Part shown: positions 8,610-15,834 of the stretch, piece after piece
Layout of the letters: each line of letters begins with the position of its first letter
Numbering within the stretch: the first letter of the stretch is position 1
Source of the DNA: Nonomuraea sp. NEAU-A123
Lineage (GTDB): Bacteria > Actinomycetota > Actinomycetes > Streptosporangiales > Streptosporangiaceae
Assembly (NCBI RefSeq): GCF_018603905.1
Contig: NZ_JAHFZZ010000043.1
Span: 1-59,832, forward strand
Direction: 5' to 3'
DNA: 59,832 nt
The notes under the pieces: generated by a model
Databases searched by the model: none
What the model was told of the DNA's origin: nothing
The model's input: only the letters and a program-made list of their open reading frames with translations
Made by a program: the position numbers and the translations under genes

Positions 8610-8663
8610 CTCAGGCCGGGCCATGGGGCGGGTGTCCAGCTCGACCGGCGGGCTGAGGCTCAT
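8610..8663 (-). pseudogene. first codons of a lost third gene of the MFS/flavin-monooxygenase operon
   Basis: ATG 8663 overlaps the TGA of the MFS transporter gene by four bases (ATGA). It opens a frame M-S-L-S-P-P-V-E-L-D-T-R-P that is broken within about 18 codons where the antisense SARP fragment begins. The coupling arrangement implies a genuine downstream cistron that has been deleted. Its product cannot be identified from what remains. Confidence 0.45.
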
Positions 8664-9886
8664 GGGCGTGTCCTTTCTGTAGCGATGTCGCGGGCCGGGA
8701 GGCGGGAGATCAGCCAGGTGACCACCAGCCCGGCGGTGCATAGGCCGGCCAGGACCCACAGGCCCGCGTCGAAGGAGCCCGTCGCGTCCTTGCCGGCGCC
8801 CAGCCCAAAGGAGAGGGCCACTCCCCCGAGGTTGGCGCAGAAGTTGCTGAACCCCGTGACCAGACCCGTGTTAGCGGTGCCGACGTAGCGCAACGGCACG
8901 GCAAACAGTGGCCCGAAGTAGAGCTGAAGGAAGATCGAGTTCACCGCGATCAGCGCGATCAGCGCGGGGAGGGCGTCAACGAAGGGGATGAGGAAGATCG
9001 TGACGGCCAGCATGGCGAGGGAGACGCCGACGACGGCCAGCGGCCGGCCGAGGCGGTCGGACACCCAGCCGCCGAGGAAGTTCGACGGGGCCGTGACCGC
9101 CGCGCCGATGGCCACGACGGCGCCGGCCACGCCGAGCGAGTAGCCCTTGTCCTCGACGATGAGGCTGGGCATCCAGAAAGCCGTCCCGGCGACCACCGCG
9201 AGGCGGACGAACTGGATGAAGCCGCTCAGCCACACGGCACGGTGAGACAGGATCTCGCGCGCGTCGGCCCAGGTCGGCGGCTTGGCACCGGCCTTCGCAG
9301 GGGCAGGGTCGCCCAGCCTGGCGAAGGCCAGCAGGACCAGCACGCCGCTGGCGGCGAAGGAGATCATCAGCCAGCGCCAGCCCAGCGGCCCGACCAGCGC
9401 CGGGCCGAGCGCGTTGAGCAGGATGTTGGAGGAGAAGCCGCCCGCCACGTACAGGCCCATGGCCGTGGCCCGGCGGTCGGCGCGGAACTGCCGGCTGATC
9501 AGCAGCAGGCCCGGCGCGAACACCAGCGACCGGAAGATGCCGGACAGTGCCTGGTTGGCGAGCAGCCAGCCGTAGGAGTTCAGCAGTGCGAAGGTGAGCG
9601 CGAGCAGGTTGGTGCCGAGCAGCCCGAACACGAACAGGCGCTTGGGGTCGAACCTGTCGGCGAGGTATCCCGACGGGATCTGCATGAGCGCGTACGTGAA
9701 CGTGCCCGCGGCGGCCAGCAGCCCGGCCTGCGAGGGGCTGATGCCGATGTCCTGCCGGATGAGCGGGAGGAACAGGGCGATGCCGCCGAAGGCGAGGGCC
9801 TGCATGCTCTGGCACACCACGATCAGCGTGGAGTTGAGCACGCGCCCCCGGGTGGGTGCCGCAGGACTGACGGTCTCGGTGGCCAT
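8660..9886 (-). CDS. MFS transporter
   Basis: A 408-residue major facilitator with 12 predicted membrane helices. The inter-helix 2/3 signature G-Y-L-A-D-R-F-D-P-K-R appears near residue 75 and its second-half echo G-G-W-V-S-D-R-L-G-R-P near 280. The start codon shares its A with the stop of the upstream flavin monooxygenase gene (TGATG), so translation is coupled. Pairing with a DszC/SfnB-like monooxygenase suggests uptake or export of that enzyme's substrate, perhaps an organosulfur or aromatic compound. That role is inference. Confidence 0.8.
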   Translation of the reverse strand: MATETVSPAAPTRGRVLNSTLIVVCQSMQALAFGGIALFLPLIRQDIGISPSQAGLLAAAGTFTYALMQIPSGYLADRFDPKRLFVFGLLGTNLLALTFALLNSYGWLLANQALSGIFRSLVFAPGLLLISRQFRADRRATAMGLYVAGGFSSNILLNALGPALVGPLGWRWLMISFAASGVLVLLAFARLGDPAPAKAGAKPPTWADAREILSHRAVWLSGFIQFVRLAVVAGTAFWMPSLIVEDKGYSLGVAGAVVAIGAAVTAPSNFLGGWVSDRLGRPLAVVGVSLAMLAVTIFLIPFVDALPALIALIAVNSIFLQLYFGPLFAVPLRYVGTANTGLVTGFSNFCANLGGVALSFGLGAGKDATGSFDAGLWVLAGLCTAGLVVTWLISRLPARDIATERTRP

Positions 9887-11124
9887 CAGACGCGCACGAT
9901 GGCCGCGAGCGAGGGCAGCTCGCCGGTGACCTCGTACATGCCGATGTAGACGTTCTTGGTGTCGGTGGGATCGTGAGAGGCGAAGGTACGGGCGTTGCGC
10001 CAGTAGCGGTCGAGCCGGTACGCGTTCGAGGTGCCGCGTGCCCCGGCCAACTCGTGGATCTCGCCCGCGGCTTCCAGGCAGGCGTCCACGCAGGCCACCT
10101 TGGCCCGGAAACACTCCGCCACGATCGCGGACAGGTCCTCACCGGCCGCGCCCTCCAGCCGGTCGGCGGCGGAGAACAGCAGCGCCCGGGAGGCCGCCAG
10201 CCGGCTCGAGCGCGCGCCCAGCCGCCGCATCATCAGCGGGTCCTCGACCGGTGTCGCGAACTGCGGCAGCATGCCCCGCTTCATCGTGCGCACGTACTGG
10301 AGCGTCGCGTCCAGCGCGCCGTCGCCGATGCCCTGCATCAACGCGGCGTGCAGCAGCATCACCGCGCCGAAGAACACCGGCGACGGCATGGAGGCGGCGT
10401 AGTGCCGGCCGTCCGGCACGAAGACGTCGCGATAGGTGATCGTCTGGCTGCGGGTGCCGCGCTGGCCCATGTTGTCCCAGTCGTCGTGCGGCTCGACGCC
10501 TGGATGGGTCAGCTCCACCAGGACGTGGTGGCGGCCGGGCGCTCCTTCCAGGAGGCAGCCGACGTTGGCGATGCCGAGGCCGCCGCTGTTGGTGTTGAAG
10601 GACTCGGTGCCGCTGAGGATCACGCCGCCGTCGGCCGGGCGGGCCGTGACCTTGCCGTTCACACCGTTCACACCGTTCACACCGTTCACGCCGTTCACGC
10701 CGTTCACTCCGTTCACGCCGGTCTCGGCGTTGGAGGCCAGCATGCGCAGTCCCTCGTGCAGGAGCCGGCGTGCCAGCTCGCTCCGGGTCTCCTCGGGCAG
10801 GCCGGCATGCGCGTCGAACACCTCCCGGGCGACCAGGGCCGTGGTGCCCCAGTTCTGGCCGGTCGGGCCGTCACCCGCGCTGATCTCCACCATCGCCCGG
10901 ATGAGATCGCCCCATCCGCCGCTCGCCGTGCCGTCCCACAGGCCGCCGTATGCGGCGGGGACAAGCAACCGGGCGGCGCCGATCTCGGAGAGCACGGCGA
11001 AATTGTCGGCGGGATCGGCGTTGTGGCGGTCGCTCCGGAAGCCGCCGGCGGCAAGGTCCGCGCGCCTGGCACGGATCGCCGCCACGACAGCGGCAGCGGA
11101 GGTCAACGGTTCCGTCATGGTCAT
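9886..11124 (-). CDS. acyl-CoA dehydrogenase-fold flavin monooxygenase (DszC/SfnB-like) with (VNG)7 insert
   Basis: A 412-residue protein of the acyl-CoA dehydrogenase superfamily, closest in pattern to the DszC/SfnB branch of reduced-flavin-dependent monooxygenases and sulfur-acquisition oxidoreductases. The N-terminal helical domain runs to about 130, a beta domain carries N-T-N-S-G-G and D-W-D-N-M-G-Q-R-G-T-R-S-Q (~215-240), and a C-terminal helical domain holds R-L-D-R-Y-W-R-N-A-R-T near the end. Residues 137-157 are seven tandem Val-Asn-Gly units at the junction of the first two domains, absent from ordinary family members as far as I know. ATG 11124 is preferred: AGAGG lies 9 bases upstream, while the longer frame has none. 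It is the first gene of an operon with the MFS transporter. Confidence 0.75.
   Translation of the reverse strand: MTMTEPLTSAAAVVAAIRARRADLAAGGFRSDRHNADPADNFAVLSEIGAARLLVPAAYGGLWDGTASGGWGDLIRAMVEISAGDGPTGQNWGTTALVAREVFDAHAGLPEETRSELARRLLHEGLRMLASNAETGVNGVNGVNGVNGVNGVNGVNGKVTARPADGGVILSGTESFNTNSGGLGIANVGCLLEGAPGRHHVLVELTHPGVEPHDDWDNMGQRGTRSQTITYRDVFVPDGRHYAASMPSPVFFGAVMLLHAALMQGIGDGALDATLQYVRTMKRGMLPQFATPVEDPLMMRRLGARSSRLAASRALLFSAADRLEGAAGEDLSAIVAECFRAKVACVDACLEAAGEIHELAGARGTSNAYRLDRYWRNARTFASHDPTDTKNVYIGMYEVTGELPSLAAIVRV
10655..10717. repeat. seven-copy 9-bp tandem repeat inside the flavin monooxygenase gene
   Basis: Seven head-to-tail copies of CCGTTCAC plus one variable base (A, G or T) on the plus strand. 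On the coding strand they encode Val-Asn-Gly seven times. Copies differ only at one silent position. Because 9 is a multiple of 3, copy-number change keeps frame, as in length-variable loci. Confidence 0.9.
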
Positions 11125-11168
11125 GGAGAGTGCCTCTCTATCGGACTGCAAAATGCGAATGAACATTC

Positions 11169-11187
11169 CGGTTCACAGAGTGAACCG
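11169..11187. promoter_or_regulatory. operator-like palindrome upstream of the flavin monooxygenase operon
   Basis: Perfect inverted repeat with 8-bp arms and a 3-bp centre (CGGTTCAC-AGA-GTGAACCG), 45 bases before the first gene's ATG. It has the size and symmetry of a TetR-family operator. The half-site GTTCAC echoes the CCGTTCAC tandem repeat inside the gene. Confidence 0.6.
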
Positions 11188-11372
11188 CCCGCCCCGGCGC
11201 GCCTGTCAAGACCCTCGATCTAACCGGCAAAGTCAGGACAAGTGTGTATTCCGTTAGCGCTTTACACATGGTGGGCCGGGCCAAAGACGACCGGAATGCG
11301 AGTACGCATTCTCATTACGGCTCGGCCGGCCCTGTCCCCCCGTTCTTCACCCGCCTCGATGAGAGGGCCACC

Positions 11373-11838
11373 ATGTCTGCTCAAGCAGTCCATCGCACCC
11401 TGCACTCAGCACGCAAAGCCACCTATACCCTGCTGTTCGTCAACAGCTTGGCCACGACCAGCTGGATCGTCCATCTGCCGGACATCGCCGAGCAGACGCG
11501 GTCGTCGGACGCCCAGATCGGGCTGGCCGCGAGCGCGGTCGGGATCGGTTCCGTCGTCTTCATCGCCTAGATGGGCTTCCTGCTCTCCCGATACGGCACC
11601 AGGCCGGCGGCGGCGCTCGCGATCGCCTTCTACGGTCTGGCGATGCCGAACGGCCATCGGCGTCGTCGTGCTGGCCGCCGGAATCTACGCCTGCCCTCGG
11701 CTGCTGGCCGGCGAGGTCGACAAGACGGTCGGGGCGAGGGTACGGCACCTGCCCCGACCGTCCTGGATACTCGCCGCCATCAGCGCGGTCATCCTAGTGT
11801 CGGTGATCGAAGGGGCCGGGTCGCCGGATCGCTGGTGA
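11373..11838 (+). pseudogene. MFS transporter pseudogene
   Basis: ATG 11373 (gagagg upstream) opens a transporter N-terminus with a first helix (L-L-F-V-N-S-L-A-T-T-S-W) and the helix-2 region. An in-frame TAG occurs at 11568-11570. After it the same frame continues M-G-F-L-L-S-R-Y-G-T-R-P, a typical MFS loop, then jumps to another frame near 11650 that encodes a mid-protein helix (W-I-L-A-A-I-S-A-V-I-L-V) and breaks off. The fragment thus has a nonsense mutation, an internal deletion with frameshift, and a lost C-terminal half. Confidence 0.65.
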
Positions 11839-11904
11839 CCAACCAGGTCCGCGCCTACGACCTGCTGCGCATGTTCGCCACAACGGCAATCCACCCCGCA
11901 CGGG

Positions 11905-12054
11905 CAGGTGTTCGGCCGCCGTCGACCAGCTCCGTGCCCAGGGCGTCCCAGTCAAGGACAAGGGCGCCGCCCGCCTCAGCCACGCCCACATCAACTTCCT
12001 GGGCCGCTACGCCATCACCGCCTCCGCACCCGCCCAAGGCCTCCGGCAGCTCGG
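11905..12054 (+). pseudogene. Tn3-family transposase, C-terminal fragment
   Basis: One frame encodes V-D-Q-L-R-A-Q-G-V-P-V, then H-A-H-I-N-F-L-G-R-Y, the hallmark near the C-terminus of Tn3-type transposases, and A-S-A-P-A-Q-G-L-R. Upstream and downstream sequence is unrelated. Similar C-terminal relics occur at 38598 and 44825. Confidence 0.55.
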
Positions 12055-12060
12055 CGAAGT

Positions 12061-12223
12061 CCCCCTCGACCTGCTGCCCCAGACCGTTGACGGTCAAGCG
12101 GCGGAGGTGGCCCGGCTTGAGGTCCTCGGCGCGACGCTCGCCGACGTAGGCCAGGGCGACGTCTCGTGGACGGTTCTGGCCGACCCGGAGGGCAACGAGT
12201 TCTGCGTCCTCGGCCCGGCCTGA
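12061..12223 (+). pseudogene. VOC/glyoxalase-like domain, C-terminal fragment
   Basis: The frame continues from the Tn3 fragment into the last ~54 residues of a Glyoxalase_6-type protein. The pattern is a strand, then L-G-A-T-x-A-D-V-G-Q-G, S-W-T-V-L-A-D-P-E-G-N-E-F-C-V-L, then stop. The D-P-E-G-N-E-F-C motif near the end is diagnostic and carries the last metal-ligand position of the fold. The N-terminal half is missing. Confidence 0.6.
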
Positions 12224-12235
12224 CGCGGACCCTCT

Positions 12236-12432
12236 TCATCCGCGGGTCGTTCATAGACGGTGGACCATGGCCCGTACTCGGCGGGCAGATCCCGCCACGG
12301 ACTGCCGGTACGAAACCGCCACATCACCGCGTTGAACTGCTGCCGCAGGTCCGGAATCGGGCCTCGCTCACCCAACGGCAGGCAAGGCTCGATCAAGGAT
12401 CATTCCTCGTCAGTGAGGTCTCCACGCGCCAT
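12236..12432 (-). pseudogene. IS5-family transposase (DUF4096 domain), N-terminal fragment
   Basis: Minus strand from ATG 12432 reads M-A-R-G-D-L-T-D-E-E, then a TGA where tryptophan is expected. It resumes in frame with L-I-E-P-C-L-P and the DUF4096 core W-R-F-R-T-G-S-P-W-R-D-L-P and G-P-W-S-T-V-Y. Sequence similarity ends near 12240. This is the start of an IS5-group insertion sequence, inactivated by nonsense and truncation. Confidence 0.65.
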
Positions 12433-12479
12433 GGCGATGGCCTACCGAGGCCGCAGACCGTAGCGCAGCGGAATCCCTC

Positions 12480-12850
12480 TGATCTCAACTCCGTACAGGC
12501 CATAGCGGTGGTGGCCCAGGTGCTGCTGGAGGCCCGGACATGGGGTGAAGAGGACCAGGTCCGGATCGCGGTGGTGTGGGAGGCCATCGAGGCGCGGATC
12601 GCCCGCGAACAGGTACGCCTCGCGGTGGCCACCGTGACCGGGATGCTGCCGCCGCCCGAGGGCGACTGACGAGCCGAGCTGGTCAAGAGGGCCTCCACCG
12701 TGGTGGGGCTGTGCCGGATGCTCACGACCACGATCACCTTCGGCGCGAACGCCCGGGGCGCCCCGGTGCTGGCGGCGATGACCGCGCTGGGCGAGCAACT
12801 GGGCACCGAGGCGCGCTGGAGCGTCAAGAACCCGCGCATCCACCCGCAGG
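12480..12850 (+). pseudogene. Tn3-family transposase (DUF4158 type), middle fragment
   Basis: A plus-strand frame encodes V-W-E-A-I-E-A-R-I, then V-A-T-V-T-x-M-L-P-P-P, and after an in-frame TGA (12668-12670, where tryptophan is usual) R-A-E-L-V-K-R. It ends with I-T-F-G-A-N-A-R-G-A-P-V-L-A-A-M. This matches the central region of actinobacterial Tn3-type transposases. Neither the N-terminus nor the catalytic DDE part is present. Confidence 0.6.
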
Positions 12851-13108
12851 TGCACGTGGTCGGTGAAGCTGGTGATCAAATCTCCGGCGGGCTCACGCAG
12901 CCCCTCGTGCGAGTGGCCCCGCCGCTACGCGCCAATGCGCGGCTGAAGAGGGTGTCACTGATCCTTTGTGAGGATCTTCCCAACGTCCCAGTTGAGTCCA
13001 CGCCTCGGGCCTCGGCGTGCAGTCTGGAGGAGCGTGCTTACAAGGTGCTCAGCTCGCCAAGGGCCGTCCGGGCATACGCCCACTGGCACGACGTCAAGGC
13101 GACGGGTG

Positions 13109-13435
13109 TTACTTCTCGGCCGCGCCGGGTTTCCCGCTGACGGACTCCTGATAAATGTCCGCGTAGGTGCGCGAGTCCTTGACCAGGTCGTCGCAGAAGG
13201 CAGCGATGTCGTTGCCGATGAGTTCCAGGACTCCCTTGCCGGCCGCGACGCCCTCCTCGAAGAAATCGACGATCCCTGAAAGCAGGGGCCCATCATGCAA
13301 GTCGATCGGTCCGACCTTGAAGAAGTACCTCTGAATCTCCTTGTAGACGATCTGGTAGTCCGGTGGGAGCGCCTTGACCCGCGCCATGTGCGCCCGCCAC
13401 TGCTTCTTGCCCTCGATGATGTCTTGGATGCCCAC
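13109..13435 (-). CDS. DUF1048 family protein (second copy)
   Basis: A 108-residue soluble helical protein of the DUF1048 family, small proteins that are regularly encoded after PadR-type repressors; their biochemical role is unknown. Typical features are the early W-R-A-H-M-A-R-V-K-A-L-P-x-D-Y segment and the F-C-D-D-L-V-K-D near the end. The start is GTG 13435, preceded by AGGAGG at a good distance and one base after the stop of the first DUF1048 gene. It is the last gene of a PadR-DUF1048-DUF1048 operon. Confidence 0.8.
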   Translation of the reverse strand: MGIQDIIEGKKQWRAHMARVKALPPDYQIVYKEIQRYFFKVGPIDLHDGPLLSGIVDFFEEGVAAGKGVLELIGNDIAAFCDDLVKDSRTYADIYQESVSGKPGAAEK

Positions 13436-13436
13436 G

Positions 13437-13793
13437 TCAGCCTCCTAGCCGGCCCAATTTCCTTGCGACGTTCCTGTTCAACTGCTCGCGCCACCGGTCG
13501 CGATAGCCTCGAGCCCCTGATCCGCCGGCCAGCGCCGCGCAGAAGCCCTCAATGTCGTCACCCAGCACCTCGTGAATGCTCTGCCCATCGGCCGCTGTCT
13601 CTTCGAGCAGCCCCAGAGCACCGTCGAGAATCGGCATCAGGTTTCGACCGGTGAAATCCCCGTACGGAAAAAGATGACCCTTGACCTTCTCCCACGCCGC
13701 CCGGTAGTCGGCCGGCAATGCCTCGGCCCGGGCTTCGAACGCCTTCCATTCCCTGGTGAGATCGCTGCCTGTCATGGTTTCCCAGAAGTTCAT
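13437..13793 (-). CDS. DUF1048 family protein (first copy)
   Basis: A 118-residue DUF1048 protein with the same plan as its neighbour: an N-terminal helix, E-A-L-P-A-D-Y-R-A-A-W-E-K-V, and G-D-D-I-E-G-F-C-A-A-L. ATG 13793 overlaps the TGA of the padR gene by four bases, fixing the start and showing translational coupling. The two copies share fold and motifs but are clearly diverged, so a heteromeric pair is possible. Confidence 0.8.
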   Translation of the reverse strand: MNFWETMTGSDLTREWKAFEARAEALPADYRAAWEKVKGHLFPYGDFTGRNLMPILDGALGLLEETAADGQSIHEVLGDDIEGFCAALAGGSGARGYRDRWREQLNRNVARKLGRLGG

Positions 13794-14116
13794 TCCCCAC
13801 CCTCCTTGAGCTTGTCGATCCGTGATGTGATGTACTCCCATTTAGCCCAGAACGTCGCAAGTTCTTTGCGCCCCGCGTCATTGAGCGCATAGAACTTGCG
13901 CGGCGGGCCCAGCCCGGACGGTCGTTTCGTCACCTGGACGAGCCCGTTCTTCTCCAGCCGCAGCAGGATGGTGTAAACCGTCCCCTCGACGACGTCGGCG
14001 AAGCCGAGTTCGTTCAGCCGACGCGTGATGGCGTACCCGTAGGTCTCCTCGCTGCCGATGATTTCAAGCACGCAGCCCTCAAGCGTGCCCTTCAGCATCT
14101 CCGTCAGGTCGTCCAT
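13790..14116 (-). CDS. PadR-family transcriptional regulator
   Basis: A 108-residue winged-helix repressor of the short PadR type. The sequence begins M-D-D-L-T-E-M-L-K-G-T-L-E-G and shows Y-G-Y-A-I-T-R-R-L, V-V-E-G-T-V-Y-T-I-L-L-R-L-E-K-N-G-L-V, and G-P-P-R-K-F-Y-A-L at the wing. ATG 14116 has GGAAGAGG upstream; earlier in-frame codons are not part of the family. It is probably autoregulated through the palindrome at 14138-14160. A second PadR at 58683-59012 is closely similar. Confidence 0.85.
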   Translation of the reverse strand: MDDLTEMLKGTLEGCVLEIIGSEETYGYAITRRLNELGFADVVEGTVYTILLRLEKNGLVQVTKRPSGLGPPRKFYALNDAGRKELATFWAKWEYITSRIDKLKEGGE

Positions 14117-14137
14117 CGTGGGTCCTCTTCCGCCCCT

Positions 14138-14181
14138 AGTACTCGGTGGCACCGAGTACTACTACACAGTACCACCGAGTA
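14138..14181. promoter_or_regulatory. PadR operator region
   Basis: A perfect 10-bp inverted repeat with a 3-bp spacer (AGTACTCGGT-GGC-ACCGAGTACT, 14138-14160) lies 21 bases before the padR start. A further site AGTACCACCGAGTA follows at 14168-14181. The latter matches 13 of 14 bases with a site upstream of the second padR (59060-59073). Confidence 0.7.
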
Positions 14182-14419
14182 GTGGGGCTACGGCACTGGC
14201 AGTACGCCAGAATCACCGCGTGGTGTAGGCGCCTCGCTGAGAGGGTCGCTTCTAGCAATCGTGGGAATCCAACGAACCTGCCTCTGACCTGTGGTTATGT
14301 TGGTTTTGGATATAGGGCGCTGCGGGCACCATCCAGATTCAAGGGACTTGTCTTGAGGCTCAGATCTTGCGGCGCCCCATCGTTGTCTGTGGTTGTTGAC
14401 CTCCTATTGCCGGCCAGAG

Positions 14420-14463
14420 CGAGGTCGCGTCCGTGGATGTGACCTCAAGCGAACGCGACCTCG
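14420..14463. terminator. hairpin beside the resolvase remnant
   Basis: Perfect 11-bp inverted repeat (CGAGGTCGCGT ... ACGCGACCTCG) around a 22-base loop, starting 8 bases past the stop of the resolvase fragment on its strand. It could be that gene's terminator or a transposon-internal site. No T tract follows. Confidence 0.35.
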
Positions 14464-14471
14464 GCCTGGCG

Positions 14472-14560
14472 TCAGGAGGCCTGCTGCACGGCCCGGTAGA
14501 TGATGCCATGGCCAGCCCCCAGGGCCTTGGCGATCTCGGCCACGGTGCGGGTATCTGACC
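14472..14560 (-). pseudogene. serine recombinase/resolvase C-terminal fragment
   Basis: About 29 codons on the minus strand encode the C-terminal helix-turn-helix of a Tn3-type resolvase: T-R-T-V-A-E-I-A-K-A-L-G, then I-I-Y-R-A-V-Q, then stop. The catalytic domain is missing. Its presence fits the Tn3-type transposase debris in the region. Confidence 0.5.
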
Positions 14561-14599
14561 GTGGATACCACCACCGTCGATACCAGGAGCGAAACCGCC

Positions 14600-15265
14600 A
14601 TGAAACAGCCCGCGCCGATCAGCGGAGAAGACGTCGATCAGGAGCAGCAGAACATCCGGTACGAGCTCGCGATCCTTGCCTTTCGCCTGCTCGATGCCGA
14701 GAAGGCGGCTGCCGGAGTTGAACCCTGGGTGAACAGCCCTGACGCATATGGAAAGCTCCTTGGCTGCTGGCAAACGGAGAACGGCCCGCTGGGGCGCCTG
14801 ATCGTGCTGCGCGGCTTCACCGACGACGCGGAGCTACTGCGGGAGCGGATGCGAGCGCGTGCCAGTGACCGGCCGTTCGGCGCCGGTGATCATCTGACCG
14901 ATCTGACAACGCAGAGTTTCGTTCCGTTCCCGTTCATTCCGCCGGTGCAAACGGGCCAGTTCGGGCCGGCGTACGAGATCCGCGACTATCACCTCCGGCC
15001 TGGCGGCCTTCCCGCGACGATGGTGGGCTGGCGAAAGGCCTTGCCGGCAAGGCACCGCATCGATCCGTTGACGGTGGTGATGTACGCACTGGACGGTCCC
15101 GATCGTATTCTCCACATCTGGCCGTTTCACAGCCTTGACGAGCGGGTCGCCATCCGCAGGGATCTGTATGCGTCCGGGCTGTGGCCACCGCCGGGCGGGC
15201 CCGAGCAGATCCTCGAAGCCACCTCGGTGATCGCCTGGCCGACGCAGTTCTCTCCGCTCACCTGA
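14600..15265 (+). CDS. NIPSNAP family protein
   Basis: A 221-residue protein with two ferredoxin-like NIPSNAP halves. The second shows the family pattern Y-E-I-R-D-Y-H-L-R-P-G at residues ~131-141 and I-W-P-F-x-S-L-D-E-R near 185. Bacterial NIPSNAPs are dimeric alpha/beta-barrel proteins of unknown or varied function, often near catabolic enzymes. ATG 14600 follows aggag by 10 bases. It stands alone between a resolvase remnant and a nuclease-like remnant. Confidence 0.75.
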   Translation: MKQPAPISGEDVDQEQQNIRYELAILAFRLLDAEKAAAGVEPWVNSPDAYGKLLGCWQTENGPLGRLIVLRGFTDDAELLRERMRARASDRPFGAGDHLTDLTTQSFVPFPFIPPVQTGQFGPAYEIRDYHLRPGGLPATMVGWRKALPARHRIDPLTVVMYALDGPDRILHIWPFHSLDERVAIRRDLYASGLWPPPGGPEQILEATSVIAWPTQFSPLT

Positions 15266-15446
15266 GGACACCGGCCGCTGAACCGGCATTGAGCACCTGA
15301 GCCGGTCGCCCAGGATGCCGCCGCCCAGCGGCTCCAGCCTCCAGCGCGGGGCCAGCCGGTGGTCGGTCTGGCCTCCTGAGGGTCCCCCGGCACGGCGCCG
15401 GAAGCCCCAGCCCAAGGAGAAGAGACTCGCCTCCCGCGCTCGTGGC

Positions 15447-15685
15447 GCACTTGAACGCAGAGTTATGCGGAACTCCACCGGTATGGCCGCACCGTAGGTG
15501 GTGGCATGCCAGGCCGCGCACCAACTGCGTCTGCTTGTGATGATCGACGTAGCGGCCGAGTACTTCGCCGCACATCTGACAGGAGGGGCCGAAGGCCTCG
15601 GTCAGCACGCGGACGATCGGTCCAGCACCGATCGGCCAATCGTGCCGGTTGGTGTGGGTACGGCACCGGTACCAGCGCAGGGTCG
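15447..15685 (-). pseudogene. Endonuclease VII-like (HNH) fragment
   Basis: On the minus strand a frame without a convincing ATG encodes R-W-Y-R-C-R-T-H-T-N-R-H, then G-P-S-C-Q-M-C-G-E-V-L-G and V-D-H-H-K-Q-T-Q-L-V-R-G-L-A-C. This resembles the zinc and HNH core of phage-type recombination endonuclease VII. The second CxxC is degenerate and the N-terminus is lost. The match is short. Confidence 0.4.
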
Positions 15686-15834
15686 GCGCGGCGGCCGACG
15701 GGCAGCACCGCCCAGCGCACCGTCATCGAGCCGTGCTGACCGCGCTCGCATCGGGGGCTGACGAGCATGTTGGATGGGAGCGGCTTGGCGTGACATCTTG
15801 TCCCGGCTCCGTCTGGGAGCTGCCGGCGTCCTCG

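Noticed and set aside
7842..8759. Long minus-strand frame antisense to the SARP-like gene
   Set aside because: It has no domain and its composition mirrors the SARP codons. Only the first ~18 codons from ATG 8663 look like a real gene start.
10655..10717. Short regular repeat that might suggest a CRISPR array
   Set aside because: Units are 9 bp, directly abutting with no spacers, and in frame within a gene. It is a coding minisatellite.
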